Source of the DNA: Microbacterium testaceum | GTDB lineage: Bacteria; Actinomycetota; Actinomycetes; Actinomycetales; Microbacteriaceae | Direction: 5' to 3' | Length of the DNA: 64,000 nucleotides | Assembly (NCBI RefSeq): GCF_020781835.1 | Contig: NZ_JAJGNJ010000008.1 | Span: forward strand, 62,001-126,000 | Translations under genes and position numbers: made by a program | The notes under the pieces: generated by a model | Seen by the model: only the letters and a program-made list of their open reading frames with translations | The model's database searches: none | Told to the model about the DNA's origin: nothing | In this document: positions 1-7,684 of the stretch, in pieces | How positions within the stretch are numbered: the stretch's first letter is position 1 | Layout of the letters: each line of letters opens with the position of its first letter

Positions 1-197
1 GCGCGCAGTTCGTCGATCGCCTCGGCGACCTCGACGTGGGCATCGGCGACGGCCACGGCGGGACGGTCCGGCGAGAAGACGTTCGACAGAACGGCCACGA
101 CGAACGGCGCGAACCGCCCGTGCAGCAGGTCGAGCATCGGGTTCTTGAAAGCCGTGACCGAGCGCAGGTAGGCGGCTTCGGCGCGGGTCGTGCTCAC
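1..197 (-). CDS. DUF3375 (JetA-like) protein, N-terminal fragment
   Basis: Only the first 65 codons are inside the window; the gene continues past base 1. The GTG start at 197 gives a protein opening with STTRAEAAYLRSVTAF, followed by a stretch with LLHGRFAPFVVAVL and a later EAIDELR. This resembles the start of DUF3375 proteins, which have a leucine-rich helix, an APxVxAxL core and a [DE]ELR end. In that family the known role is JetA, a subunit of the Wadjet (JetABCD) SMC-like complex that restricts plasmids. The call rests on about 60 residues, so JetA function and the presence of jetB, jetC and jetD to the left are inference. Confidence 0.55.
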   Translation of the reverse strand, partial: MSTTRAEAAYLRSVTAFKNPMLDLLHGRFAPFVVAVLSNVFSPDRPAVAVADAHVEVAEAIDELR

Positions 198-204
198 TGG
201 CTCG

Positions 205-210
205 AGTCTA
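205..210 (-). promoter_or_regulatory. -10 box TAGACT of the JetA-like gene
   Basis: TAGACT on the minus strand ends 7 nt before the GTG at 197. No Shine-Dalgarno sequence lies between, so the transcript probably starts at or next to the start codon. Confidence 0.5.
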
Positions 211-467
211 CCGGCGGGGCGGGCGGGGCCCCGTCCGGTACCGGCGGAGCATGCCCGGAGGGCGCGACTCTCGCCCGGCGCCGGGACCGTCTCGGACCCT
301 GACCGCCATCGGTCGGGCATCCCGGGGGTTCGGCCGGGATGGGCCGGACTCCGGAGAATGTCGCTGCCGGTGCCTCGTTGCCGCGGCGGCGGGCCGCATC
401 GGGGGCGGATCTCCGGAGACCGGCGCGACGGACCGGCGGACACGGCAGACCCATGGCGGAACGTGGC

Positions 468-503
468 GGCCGCGGCATCCCTCCGAAGAAGGATGCCGCG
501 GCC
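468..503 (-). terminator. Hairpin terminator after the APC permease
   Basis: A perfect 13-bp stem (GGCCGCGGCATCC / GGATGCCGCGGCC) with a 10-nt loop lies 14 nt past the permease stop. There is no long T run, as is common in high-GC actinobacteria. Both arms contain the heptamer GGCATCC/GGATGCC. Confidence 0.75.
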
Positions 504-517
504 TCAGCGGTGCGGCG

Positions 518-1945
518 TCAGATCTCCGAGCGCGGGCCCGGGACCGTCTTGTTGACGCCCGTGACCGGCTGGTTCTCGTCGAACGACGCGATGGGGCGCC
601 GGAACCCGCGGGTGAGGATGACGAGGTAGACCACGCCGATGCCGGTCCAGATGAGACCGCCGATGAGGGCGTGTCCGTCCAGGTTCACCCAGAGCAGCCC
701 CGTCAGCAGCATGCCGATCCCGGGCATCACGATGTACCGGAAGATGTCGCCCGGCGTCTTGCGCAGACCCTGGCGGACCGCGAACCACGCGATGACCGAG
801 ATGTTCACGAAGGTGAACGCGATCAGGGCGCCGTAGTTGATGTACGCCGCGATCTGCTCGAGCGTGAACGAGATCGCGAGCAGGCTCACCAGGCCCACGA
901 TGATGATCGAGATCGTCGGGGTGTGCGTCTTGGGGTTGATGAACCCGAAGATGCGGCGGGGCAGGACGTTGTTACGGCCCATCACCATGAGCATGCGCGA
1001 CACCGAGGCGTGCGAGGCCAGCCACGACGCGAGCGTCGCCGCGAAGCCCGCGGCGGTGAGCACGGCCTGCAGCACGGGACCGCCCACCTGGACACCGATC
1101 TCGGGCAGCGTGCTGTCCTCGATGGCCTCCGGCGGGAAGGCGGCGGAGTCCGGGAAGCGCAACTGCGTCACGTACGAGGCGATGAGGAAGATCACGCCTC
1201 CGGCGACGAGCGTCAGCACGATCGCACGCGGCATGATCTTGGGCGTCTTCGCCTCCTCCGAGTACATCGACACCGCGTCGAACCCGATGAACGAGAAGCA
1301 CACGATCGTGGCGCCCGCGAGCACCGCACCGAACTGGACCTCGCTGTGGACGAAGGGGGTGAGCGACACCGGCGTGCCGGCTCCGGCGCCGCCGACCAGC
1401 TGGACGACCACCATCACGACGAAGACCGCCATCACGAGGATCGAGAACACCAGCAGGATCATGTTGACGTTCGAGGTGCCCCGCATGGTCAGGTAGATGA
1501 CGCCCGTGACGCCCGCGGTGAAGACGACCACCCAGATCCAGCCGGGGATGTCGGGGAAGAGCGCCTCCATGTAGCTGCGCAGGATCAGGGCGTTCACCAT
1601 CGGCAGCAGCATGTAGTCGATCAGCGCGGTCCAGCCGACGACGAAACCGACGCCGGGATGGATCGACTCGCGAGCGTAGGTGTAGGCCGACCCGGCGCTC
1701 GGGATGGCGCGGACCATCTTGCCGTAGCTGACGGCGGTGAACACCAGCACGACGAGGGCCACCGCGTAGGCGGCGGGCACGACGTTGCTGGTCTCCTCGG
1801 CGACGAGGCCGAAGGTGTCGAAGACGACGGTCGGGGTCATGTAGCCGAGCCCCAGACCCACGATCGACCACAGGCCGAGGGTGCGGGCGAGCTTGGCTCC
1901 CGAACTGGACGGGGGCGCCACAGTGGCGCCGATGTTCTCGTTCGT
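518..1945 (-). CDS. APC-family amino acid/polyamine permease
   Basis: This is an integral membrane transporter of the amino acid-polyamine-organocation superfamily with about 12 hydrophobic segments. The N-terminal GLGYMTP, the PSAGSAYTY motif in the second helix region and FSFIGFDAVS are typical of putrescine/amino acid APC carriers. It follows a class III aminotransferase and an Lrp regulator, so it probably imports the substrate of that enzyme. The start is unusual. A GTG at 2062 falls inside a terminator hairpin, and GTG 1921 has no ribosome site. An AGGAG sits 5 nt before an ACG codon at 1945 (TNENIGATV), which I use here, giving 475 residues. Substrate is not determined. Confidence 0.85.
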   Translation of the reverse strand, partial: TNENIGATVAPPSSSGAKLARTLGLWSIVGLGLGYMTPTVVFDTFGLVAEETSNVVPAAYAVALVVLVFTAVSYGKMVRAIPSAGSAYTYARESIHPGVGFVVGWTALIDYMLLPMVNALILRSYMEALFPDIPGWIWVVVFTAGVTGVIYLTMRGTSNVNMILLVFSILVMAVFVVMVVVQLVGGAGAGTPVSLTPFVHSEVQFGAVLAGATIVCFSFIGFDAVSMYSEEAKTPKIMPRAIVLTLVAGGVIFLIASYVTQLRFPDSAAFPPEAIEDSTLPEIGVQVGGPVLQAVLTAAGFAATLASWLASHASVSRMLMVMGRNNVLPRRIFGFINPKTHTPTISIIIVGLVSLLAISFTLEQIAAYINYGALIAFTFVNISVIAWFAVRQGLRKTPGDIFRYIVMPGIGMLLTGLLWVNLDGHALIGGLIWTGIGVVYLVILTRGFRRPIASFDENQPVTGVNKTVPGPRSEI

Positions 1946-2049
1946 GGCTTCTCCTGGAGGGTGCGGGTCGGGATCGGCGGATCCGACCGGATGAATGATG
2001 TCGGGTAGAGCGTCTGGTGCACCGCTCGGGATGGGAGCGGATGACGGGG

Positions 2050-2084
2050 GAGCGGATGCCACCGGGGTGGGGTGGCATCCGCTC
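2050..2084 (-). terminator. Hairpin between aminotransferase and permease
   Basis: A perfect 14-bp stem (GAGCGGATGCCACC / GGTGGCATCCGCTC) with a 7-nt loop starts 5 nt after the aminotransferase stop. It should end or attenuate that transcript, so the permease may need its own promoter between 2049 and 1960. Confidence 0.7.
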
Positions 2085-2089
2085 GACCG

Positions 2090-3484
2090 TCAGAGGCGCG
2101 TCCAGGCCTCGGTGAGGACCGAGCGCAGGATCTGCTCGATCTCATCGAACTCGGACGGACCGATCGTCAGGGGCGGGGCGAGCTGGATGACCGGGTCGCC
2201 CCGGTCGTCGGCGCGGCAATAGAGACCGGCGTCGTACAGCGCCTTGGAGAGGAAGCCGCGCAGCAGACGCTCGGACTCGTCGTCGTCGAACGTCTCCTTC
2301 GTGACCTTGTCCTTGACCAGCTCGATCCCGAAGAAATAGCCGTCGCCGCGCACGTCGCCGACGATCGGCAGATCGAGCAGCTTCTCCAGCGTCGAACGGA
2401 ACACGGGGGAGTTCGCGCGCACGTTCTGCAGCAGCCCCTCCTCTTCGAAGACGTCGAGGTTCTCCATCGCGACCGCCGCGGAGACGGGATGGCCGCCGAA
2501 GGTGTAGCCGTGGGGGAACGAGGCGTCGCCGTGCGCGAACGGCTCGTACACGCGATCGCTGACGATCGTGCCGCCCAGCGGCGAGTATCCGCTGGTCACC
2601 GCCTTGGCGAACGTGATCATGTCGGGCTGGTAGGAGTACGCCTCCGCGCCGAAGTAGTAGCCGAGACGGCCGAAGGCGCAGATGACCTCGTCGCTGACGA
2701 GGAGGACGTCGTACTTGTCGCAGATCTCGCGCACACGCTGGAAGTAGCCGGCCGGGGCGGGGAAGCATCCGCCGGCGTTCTGCACCGGCTCGAGGAAGAC
2801 CGCCGCGACGGTCTCGGGGCCCTCGAACTGGATCATCTGCTCGATGCGGTCGGCCGCCCACAGACCGAACTCCTCGGGCGTCCCGCCGCCGAAACCGGAC
2901 TCCTCGGCGCGGTAGAAGTTCGTGTTGGGCACGCGGAAACCGCCGGGGGTGACCGGTTCGAACATGTGCTTCATCACGGGGAGGCCCGTGATGGCCAGGG
3001 CGCCCTGCGTGGTGCCGTGGTAGGCGATCGCGCGGGAGATGACCTTGTGCTTGGTCGGCCGCCCTTGCGTCTTCCAGTACTGCTTGGCGAGCTTGAACGC
3101 CGTCTCGACGGCCTCGCCGCCGCCGGTGGAGAAGAACACGTGGTTGAGGTCGCCGGGGGCGAGGTGCGCGATGCGGTCGGCCAGTTCGATGGCGGCCGGG
3201 TGCGCGTAGGACCACAGCGGGAAGAACGCCAGCTCCTCGGCCTGCTTGGCGGCCGCCTGGGCGATGCGGCGGCGGCCGTGACCGGCGTTGACGACGAACA
3301 GGCCCGAGAGACCGTCGATGTATCGCTTGCCCTCGGCATCCCAGATGTGGTGTCCCTCGCCCTTGACGATGATGGGGACCCCGGGACCCTCGGTCATCAC
3401 CGACTGGCGCGCGAAATGCATCCAGAGGTGGTCGCGGGCCTTGGCCTGGAGGTCGGTGTGCAGGTCGATTTCGTGAAGCGTCAT
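2090..3484 (-). CDS. Class III PLP-dependent aminotransferase
   Basis: This cytosolic fold-type I transaminase (464 residues) has the pattern of omega-amine/diamine or beta-amino acid:pyruvate aminotransferases. Visible motifs are STGGGEAVETA near residue 120 (phosphate binding), SDEVICAFGR with Asp265, and TFAKAVTSGYSPLGG with the PLP lysine at 294. The ATG at 3484 overlaps the TGA of the upstream Lrp gene in an ATGA, so the two are translationally coupled. Longer upstream starts would run into the Lrp gene. Together with the permease it looks like an uptake-and-transaminate unit for an amine or omega-amino acid. The exact donor cannot be read from sequence. Confidence 0.9.
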   Translation of the reverse strand: MTLHEIDLHTDLQAKARDHLWMHFARQSVMTEGPGVPIIVKGEGHHIWDAEGKRYIDGLSGLFVVNAGHGRRRIAQAAAKQAEELAFFPLWSYAHPAAIELADRIAHLAPGDLNHVFFSTGGGEAVETAFKLAKQYWKTQGRPTKHKVISRAIAYHGTTQGALAITGLPVMKHMFEPVTPGGFRVPNTNFYRAEESGFGGGTPEEFGLWAADRIEQMIQFEGPETVAAVFLEPVQNAGGCFPAPAGYFQRVREICDKYDVLLVSDEVICAFGRLGYYFGAEAYSYQPDMITFAKAVTSGYSPLGGTIVSDRVYEPFAHGDASFPHGYTFGGHPVSAAVAMENLDVFEEEGLLQNVRANSPVFRSTLEKLLDLPIVGDVRGDGYFFGIELVKDKVTKETFDDDESERLLRGFLSKALYDAGLYCRADDRGDPVIQLAPPLTIGPSEFDEIEQILRSVLTEAWTRL

Positions 3485-3951
3485 CGCGTTCCCCAGTTGT
3501 AGAGCTGTCGGTGGAGTTTCAAGTACACGAACGTCTCGGTGGCCACGACGTCGGGCAGCGACCGGATGCGGTCGTTGAGCAGGTCGATGAGGTCGTCGTC
3601 GCTCTCGCACACCACCTCGACGAGAAGGTCGAACGAGCCGGCGGTGGAGACGACGTATGTCACACCGGGCAGTTCGGCCATCTCGGCCGCGACCACGCGG
3701 GTGTCTCCCGAGACCCGCACGCCGATCATCGCCTGGCGGGCGAAGCCGAGCTGCAGCGGATCGGTGACCGCGACGATCTGGAGGATGCCCGCGTCCTGCA
3801 TCTTCTGCACGCGCTGGCGGGTGGCCGTCTCGCTCAGGCCGACGGCCTTGCCGACCTCGGCGTACGAGCGGCGGCCGTCCTCCTGGAGCTGTTCGACGAT
3901 GGCCTTCGACACACTGTCGAGGACAGGGCGTCGATCGGCGGGAATGCTCAT
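3481..3951 (-). CDS. Lrp/AsnC-family transcriptional regulator
   Basis: The 156-residue protein has an N-terminal winged helix-turn-helix (VEQLQEDGRRSYAEVGKAVG, then a recognition helix with SETATRQRVQKM). A C-terminal RAM/ligand-binding domain follows (GVTYVVSTAGSFDLLVEV). It is the first gene of a unit with a coupled aminotransferase, so it probably senses the substrate and controls this operon. I chose ATG 3951 (MSIPADRR) because a -35/-10 pair lies immediately upstream at 3989-3960; in-frame ATGs further up would include this promoter. No ribosome site precedes the ATG, so the mRNA is probably leaderless or nearly so. Confidence 0.9.
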   Translation of the reverse strand: MSIPADRRPVLDSVSKAIVEQLQEDGRRSYAEVGKAVGLSETATRQRVQKMQDAGILQIVAVTDPLQLGFARQAMIGVRVSGDTRVVAAEMAELPGVTYVVSTAGSFDLLVEVVCESDDDLIDLLNDRIRSLPDVVATETFVYLKLHRQLYNWGTR

Positions 3952-3959
3952 GATGGGCG

Positions 3960-3989
3960 ACGGTATCAGTCGTTCATCCGCCGTTTCAA
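3960..3989 (-). promoter_or_regulatory. Promoter of the lrp-aminotransferase unit
   Basis: On the minus strand TTGAAA (3989-3984) is followed after 18 nt by TACCGT (3965-3960), which ends 8 nt before the ATG at 3951. This is one of the few promoters in the window with a recognisable -35 element. Confidence 0.55.
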
Positions 3990-4143
3990 TGATGGATTTG
4001 ACTTTCACCAGGCCGTAACAACGCGGAAACCGTCGTTCATAGAACCGGGGATGCCTTCACGGACGCGGGTCGGGCCCCGGAGCGGTCGACGCGGGTGGCG
4101 GCGGGTGGCAAGCTGTGCCGGGCGACGGAAGGACGGACCGCGA

Positions 4144-4869
4144 ATGAACGACGGCGACATCACGGCGGGTCTGCGCGCCGCCCTCGAACGCGCGGATGCC
4201 TCGGAACGGTTGCGCGCGGCCATGGACGCCGGCACGCGCCCGAACCACGCCTTCATCGATGTCCTGGTGGCCCGGTGCGCCGTCGAACCGGACTTCTTCG
4301 TCCGCGACATGCTCACGTGGGCTCTCACGCGGCACGACCCCTCCGCCGTGGTGGCCGCGATCCTGCCCGAACTCGGGTCGCCCTTCCCGCAGGCCCGGAG
4401 CCAGGGGTTGCACACGCTGTCGAAGATCGGCGACCCGGCGACCTGGTCTGCGATCACCCCCGCGCTGCTGCACGACGAGGAGTCGGCCGTGGCGCGCGCG
4501 GCATGGCGGGCTGCGGCCGGCCTCGTGCCGGACGGGGAGCGCGCCGCCCTCGCCGACGCGCTCGCGACGCACCTGGGCCGGGGCGACATCGAGACGCGGC
4601 GAAGCCTCAGCCGCGCGTTCGTCATGATCGGCGAGGAGGCGGGTGCGGCGGTCGACGTCGCGGCGGGGTCGGAGGACGAGGGCGTCCGCGTCCACGCCCT
4701 CGCGACGCGTGCGCTCATGGACGACCCGGATGCCGGCTTCGAGGGCGCCGTCGACCACGCGCGGCGCGTCGCGGCTCTCCGGGACGCGCCGGCGGCGGGC
4801 GATGCGACGGCGGCGGGCGATGCGACGGCGTCGGACGGCCCCGACGCGGCGGAGCCGCCCGACGCCTGA
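4144..4869 (+). CDS. HEAT-repeat domain protein
   Basis: The 241-residue soluble protein consists mainly of alpha-helical HEAT-like repeats, with helix pairs such as DMLTWALTRHDPSAVVAAI and a following block containing QARSQGLHTLSKIGD. Such proteins are scaffolds, and no enzymatic motif is visible. ATG 4144 has GGAAGGACGG upstream. The C-terminus is a low-complexity Ala/Asp tail with a duplicated AAGDAT. It converges on the dehydrogenase gene with a 6-bp gap, where a short inverted repeat (GACGCCT / AGGCGTC, 4861-4877) covers both gene ends. Its function is unknown. Confidence 0.75.
   Translation: MNDGDITAGLRAALERADASERLRAAMDAGTRPNHAFIDVLVARCAVEPDFFVRDMLTWALTRHDPSAVVAAILPELGSPFPQARSQGLHTLSKIGDPATWSAITPALLHDEESAVARAAWRAAAGLVPDGERAALADALATHLGRGDIETRRSLSRAFVMIGEEAGAAVDVAAGSEDEGVRVHALATRALMDDPDAGFEGAVDHARRVAALRDAPAAGDATAAGDATASDGPDAAEPPDA
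4791..4826 (+). repeat. Tandem 18-bp duplication in the HEAT gene
   Basis: Two identical copies of GGCGGCGGGCGATGCGAC lie in frame and encode AAGDAT twice in the disordered C-terminal tail. Confidence 0.85.
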
Positions 4870-4875
4870 GAGGCG

Positions 4876-6300
4876 TCAGGCGAGGCTGGACATCACGTGC
4901 TTGATGCGCGTGTAGTCCTCGAAGCCGTACACCGAGAGGTCCTTGCCGTAGCCGGAGTGCTTGAACCCGCCGTGCGGCATGTCCGACACGAACGGGATGT
5001 GCGCGTTGATCCACACGCACCCGAAGTCCAGGTCACGGCTGAAGCGCATCGCCCTGCCGTGTTCGCGCGTCCACACCGATGCCGCCAGCGCATACGGCAC
5101 GTCGTTGGCCATCGCCAGCGCCTCGGCATCGTCGTCGAACGACTGCACCGCGAGGACCGGGCCGAACACCTCCTGCTGCACGAGCTCGTCGTCCTGCCGC
5201 AGGCCCGTGACGATCGTGGGCGCGAAGAAGCAGCCGGTGTCGCCGACGCGGTGTCCGCCGGTGGCCACGCGCGCGTGCGCGGGCAGCCGGTCGACGAACC
5301 CCTGCACCCGCGCCAGCTGATCGGGGTTGTTCACCGGTCCGAAGAAGGCGGCGGGGTCGTCGGGAGCACCCGTGCGGACGTTCTCTGCGACGTAGGTCAC
5401 GAGGCGCTCCACCAGGTCGTCGTGCAGCGACGCGTGGACGAGCACGCGCGTCGCCGCCGTGCAGTCCTGTCCGGCGTTGAAGAAGGCGGCCTGCGCGATC
5501 CCCGCGGTCGCGGCCTCCAGGTCGGCGTCGGGGAAGACGATCGCCGGGGCCTTCCCGCCGAGTTCCAGGTGCACGCGCTTGACCTGCCGCGCCGCGGACT
5601 CGGCGACCTGCATGCCCGCGCGCACCGAGCCGGTGATCGCCACGAGCTGCGGCGTGGGGTGCTCGACCAGCGCCCGGCCGGTCTCGCGGTCGCCGAGCAC
5701 GACGTTGAGCACCCCCGGCGGGAGGATCTCGGATGCCAGTTCCGCCAGCCGGACGGTCGTCTGCGGCGTGGTCTCGCTGGGCTTGAGCACGACGGCGTTC
5801 CCCGCCGCGATCGCCGGCGCGATCTTCCAGATCGCCATGTTCAGCGGGTAGTTCCACGGCGTCACCTGCGCGACGACGCCGATCGGCTCGCGCCGCACGT
5901 ACGAGGTGAACCCCTCGGCGTACTCCGCCGCGGCGCGCCCGTCGAGGTCACGCGCGGCTCCGGCGAAGAACCGCAGCTGGTCGACGGACTGATCGATCTC
6001 GTCGGCGACGAGCGTCGCGCGGGGCTTTCCGGTGTCCTCCGACTCCAGGTCGGCGAACTCCTCGGCGTGGTCGGCGAGCGCGTCGGCGAGACGGAAGAGC
6101 GCGAGCTGCCGCACGGCCGGCGTCGTCAGCCGCCACGACGCGAAGGCGCGGGATGCCGCCTGGAAAGCGGCATCGACCTCTTCCGCGGTCGCGCACGGCG
6201 CGTGCGCGTAGACCTCGCCCGTGACCGGGCTCACGAGGTCGAGGAGCCGGCCGGTCGACGGCGTCGACACGCCGTCGACGACGTTCTGCAGGATCCTCAC
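4876..6300 (-). CDS. Aldehyde dehydrogenase, aminobutyraldehyde type
   Basis: This NAD(P)-dependent ALDH (474 residues) oxidises an aldehyde to the acid in the cytosol. The family landmarks are present: TPWNYPLN near 147, NAVVLKPSE near 168, general base Glu246 in LELGGK and nucleophile Cys280 in NAGQDC. Length and the N-terminal pattern match gamma-aminobutyraldehyde/betaine aldehyde enzymes. The GTG start at 6300 overlaps the TGA of the upstream aminotransferase (GTGA), so it is translated by coupling as the third gene of mmsA-aminotransferase-ALDH. Transamination of a diamine followed by this step would give an omega-amino acid; the substrate is inferred. Confidence 0.88.
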   Translation of the reverse strand: MRILQNVVDGVSTPSTGRLLDLVSPVTGEVYAHAPCATAEEVDAAFQAASRAFASWRLTTPAVRQLALFRLADALADHAEEFADLESEDTGKPRATLVADEIDQSVDQLRFFAGAARDLDGRAAAEYAEGFTSYVRREPIGVVAQVTPWNYPLNMAIWKIAPAIAAGNAVVLKPSETTPQTTVRLAELASEILPPGVLNVVLGDRETGRALVEHPTPQLVAITGSVRAGMQVAESAARQVKRVHLELGGKAPAIVFPDADLEAATAGIAQAAFFNAGQDCTAATRVLVHASLHDDLVERLVTYVAENVRTGAPDDPAAFFGPVNNPDQLARVQGFVDRLPAHARVATGGHRVGDTGCFFAPTIVTGLRQDDELVQQEVFGPVLAVQSFDDDAEALAMANDVPYALAASVWTREHGRAMRFSRDLDFGCVWINAHIPFVSDMPHGGFKHSGYGKDLSVYGFEDYTRIKHVMSSLA

Positions 6301-7658
6301 GACGCGGCCGCCTCGTCGGCGATGGCGAGCGCCTCGTCGATGATGTCGAGGCCTCGGACGAGTTCGTCCTCCGTGATGACCAGCGGTGGGGCGACGTGCA
6401 CGCGGTTGAAGTGCGTGAACGGCCAGAGGCCCGCCTTCTTGCACGCGGCGGCGAACGCCGTCATGGGTGCCGCGTCGGCGCCGGCCGCGTTGAACGGCAC
6501 GAGCGGCTCGCGCGTCTCGCGGTCGCGGACGAGCTCGATCGCCCAGAACAGGCCGCGTCCACGCACCTCGCCGATCGACGGGTGCTTCTCGGCCATCTCG
6601 CGCAGGCGCGGGCCGACGACGCGCTCGCCGAGGTCGCGCACGCGCTCCAGGATCCCGTCGCGGCGGAACACCTCGAACGTCGCGATGCCGGGAGCGCACG
6701 CGAGCGGGTGGCCCGAGTACGTCAGGCCGCCGGGGAAGGTCACCGTGTCGAAGTGGCTCGCGATGGCATCCGAGATCACCACTCCGCCCAGCGGAACGTA
6801 GCCGGAGTTGATGCCCTTCGCGAAGGTGATGAGGTCGGGCGCCACGTCGAACGCGTCGACGGCGAACCACTCGCCGATGCGGCCGAAGCCGACCATGACC
6901 TCGTCGGCGATGTAGACGATGCCGTACTTGTCGCACAGCGCCCGCACGCCGGGGAGGTAGCCGGGCGGCGGCACGAGGACGCCGTTCGTGCCGACGACGG
7001 TCTCGAGGATGATCGCGCCGATCGTCGAGGCGCCCTCGAGGATGATCGTCTGCTCGAGGTGCTCGAGCGCACGGGCGGTCTCCTCCTCCTCGGATGCCGA
7101 GTGGAACGCCGACCGGTACGCGTACGGCCCGAAGAAGTGCACGACCGAGGCGTCGGCGGGCTCGTTCGCCCAGCGGCGCGGGTCGCCGGTCAGCGTGATG
7201 GCCGTGGAGGTGTTCCCGTGGTAGCTGCGGTACATCGCCAGCACCTTGCGTTTGCCGGTCACGAGGCGCGCCATGCGGACGGCGTTCTCGTTGGCATCCG
7301 CCCCGCCGTTGGTGAAGAACACCTTGGACATGCCCGCGGGAGCGACCTCCGAGATGAGCCGCGCCAGTTCGCCCCGCGTGCGGTTGGCCATGGCGGGCTG
7401 GATCGTGGCGAGGTCGCCCGCCTGGCGCTGGATGGCCTCGATCAGGTCGGGGTGCTGATGGCCGAGGTTGAGGTTCACCAGCTGCGACGAGAAGTCGAGG
7501 TAGCTGTTGCCGGCGTAGTCCCAGAACGTCGAGCCCTCCCCGCCGGCGATCGGGAGCGGATCGATGAGCGCCTGCGCGCTCCACGAGTGGAAGACGTGCG
7601 CACGGTCGTCGGCGCGGACCTGCGCGTCGGCGGCGAGGTCGGGGGAGGTGAGGGTCAT
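6297..7658 (-). CDS. Class III aminotransferase (omega-amine/beta-alanine type)
   Basis: This PLP enzyme of 453 residues transfers an amino group from an amine or omega-amino acid to a keto acid. It has FFTNGGADANENA near 114-126, YRSYHGNT near 143, ADEVMVGFGR with Asp252, and TFAKGINSGYVPLGG with the Schiff-base lysine at 281. Two ATG codons are possible. The second (7658) has AAGGA at a 6-nt spacing, whereas the first (7664) abuts the ribosome site, so I use 7658. It lies 26 bp after mmsA and overlaps the ALDH by 4 bp. It differs clearly from the other class III enzyme at 2090-3484, so the two probably act on different amines. Confidence 0.9.
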   Translation of the reverse strand: MTLTSPDLAADAQVRADDRAHVFHSWSAQALIDPLPIAGGEGSTFWDYAGNSYLDFSSQLVNLNLGHQHPDLIEAIQRQAGDLATIQPAMANRTRGELARLISEVAPAGMSKVFFTNGGADANENAVRMARLVTGKRKVLAMYRSYHGNTSTAITLTGDPRRWANEPADASVVHFFGPYAYRSAFHSASEEEETARALEHLEQTIILEGASTIGAIILETVVGTNGVLVPPPGYLPGVRALCDKYGIVYIADEVMVGFGRIGEWFAVDAFDVAPDLITFAKGINSGYVPLGGVVISDAIASHFDTVTFPGGLTYSGHPLACAPGIATFEVFRRDGILERVRDLGERVVGPRLREMAEKHPSIGEVRGRGLFWAIELVRDRETREPLVPFNAAGADAAPMTAFAAACKKAGLWPFTHFNRVHVAPPLVITEDELVRGLDIIDEALAIADEAAAS

Positions 7659-7684
7659 CGTCATTCCTTTCCGGATGCCGCGTG

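Larger units (their letters stand above)
198..517. other. 320-bp gene-free interval
   Basis: It holds the -10 box of the JetA-like gene at its left end and the terminator hairpin of the permease at its right end (468-503). The rest is very GC-rich with many CCGG-type short repeats. I see no convincing gene: open frames here lack a ribosome site and any recognisable motif. Confidence 0.5.

Noticed and set aside
251..2008. A 585-codon plus-strand open frame opposite the permease
   Set aside because: Its composition (Arg, Asp, His, Gly-rich) and lack of motifs mark it as an antisense shadow of the GC-rich permease gene.
7659..7664. ATG 7664 as start of the second aminotransferase
   Set aside because: The ribosome site touches this ATG; the ATG 6 bases later has proper spacing.
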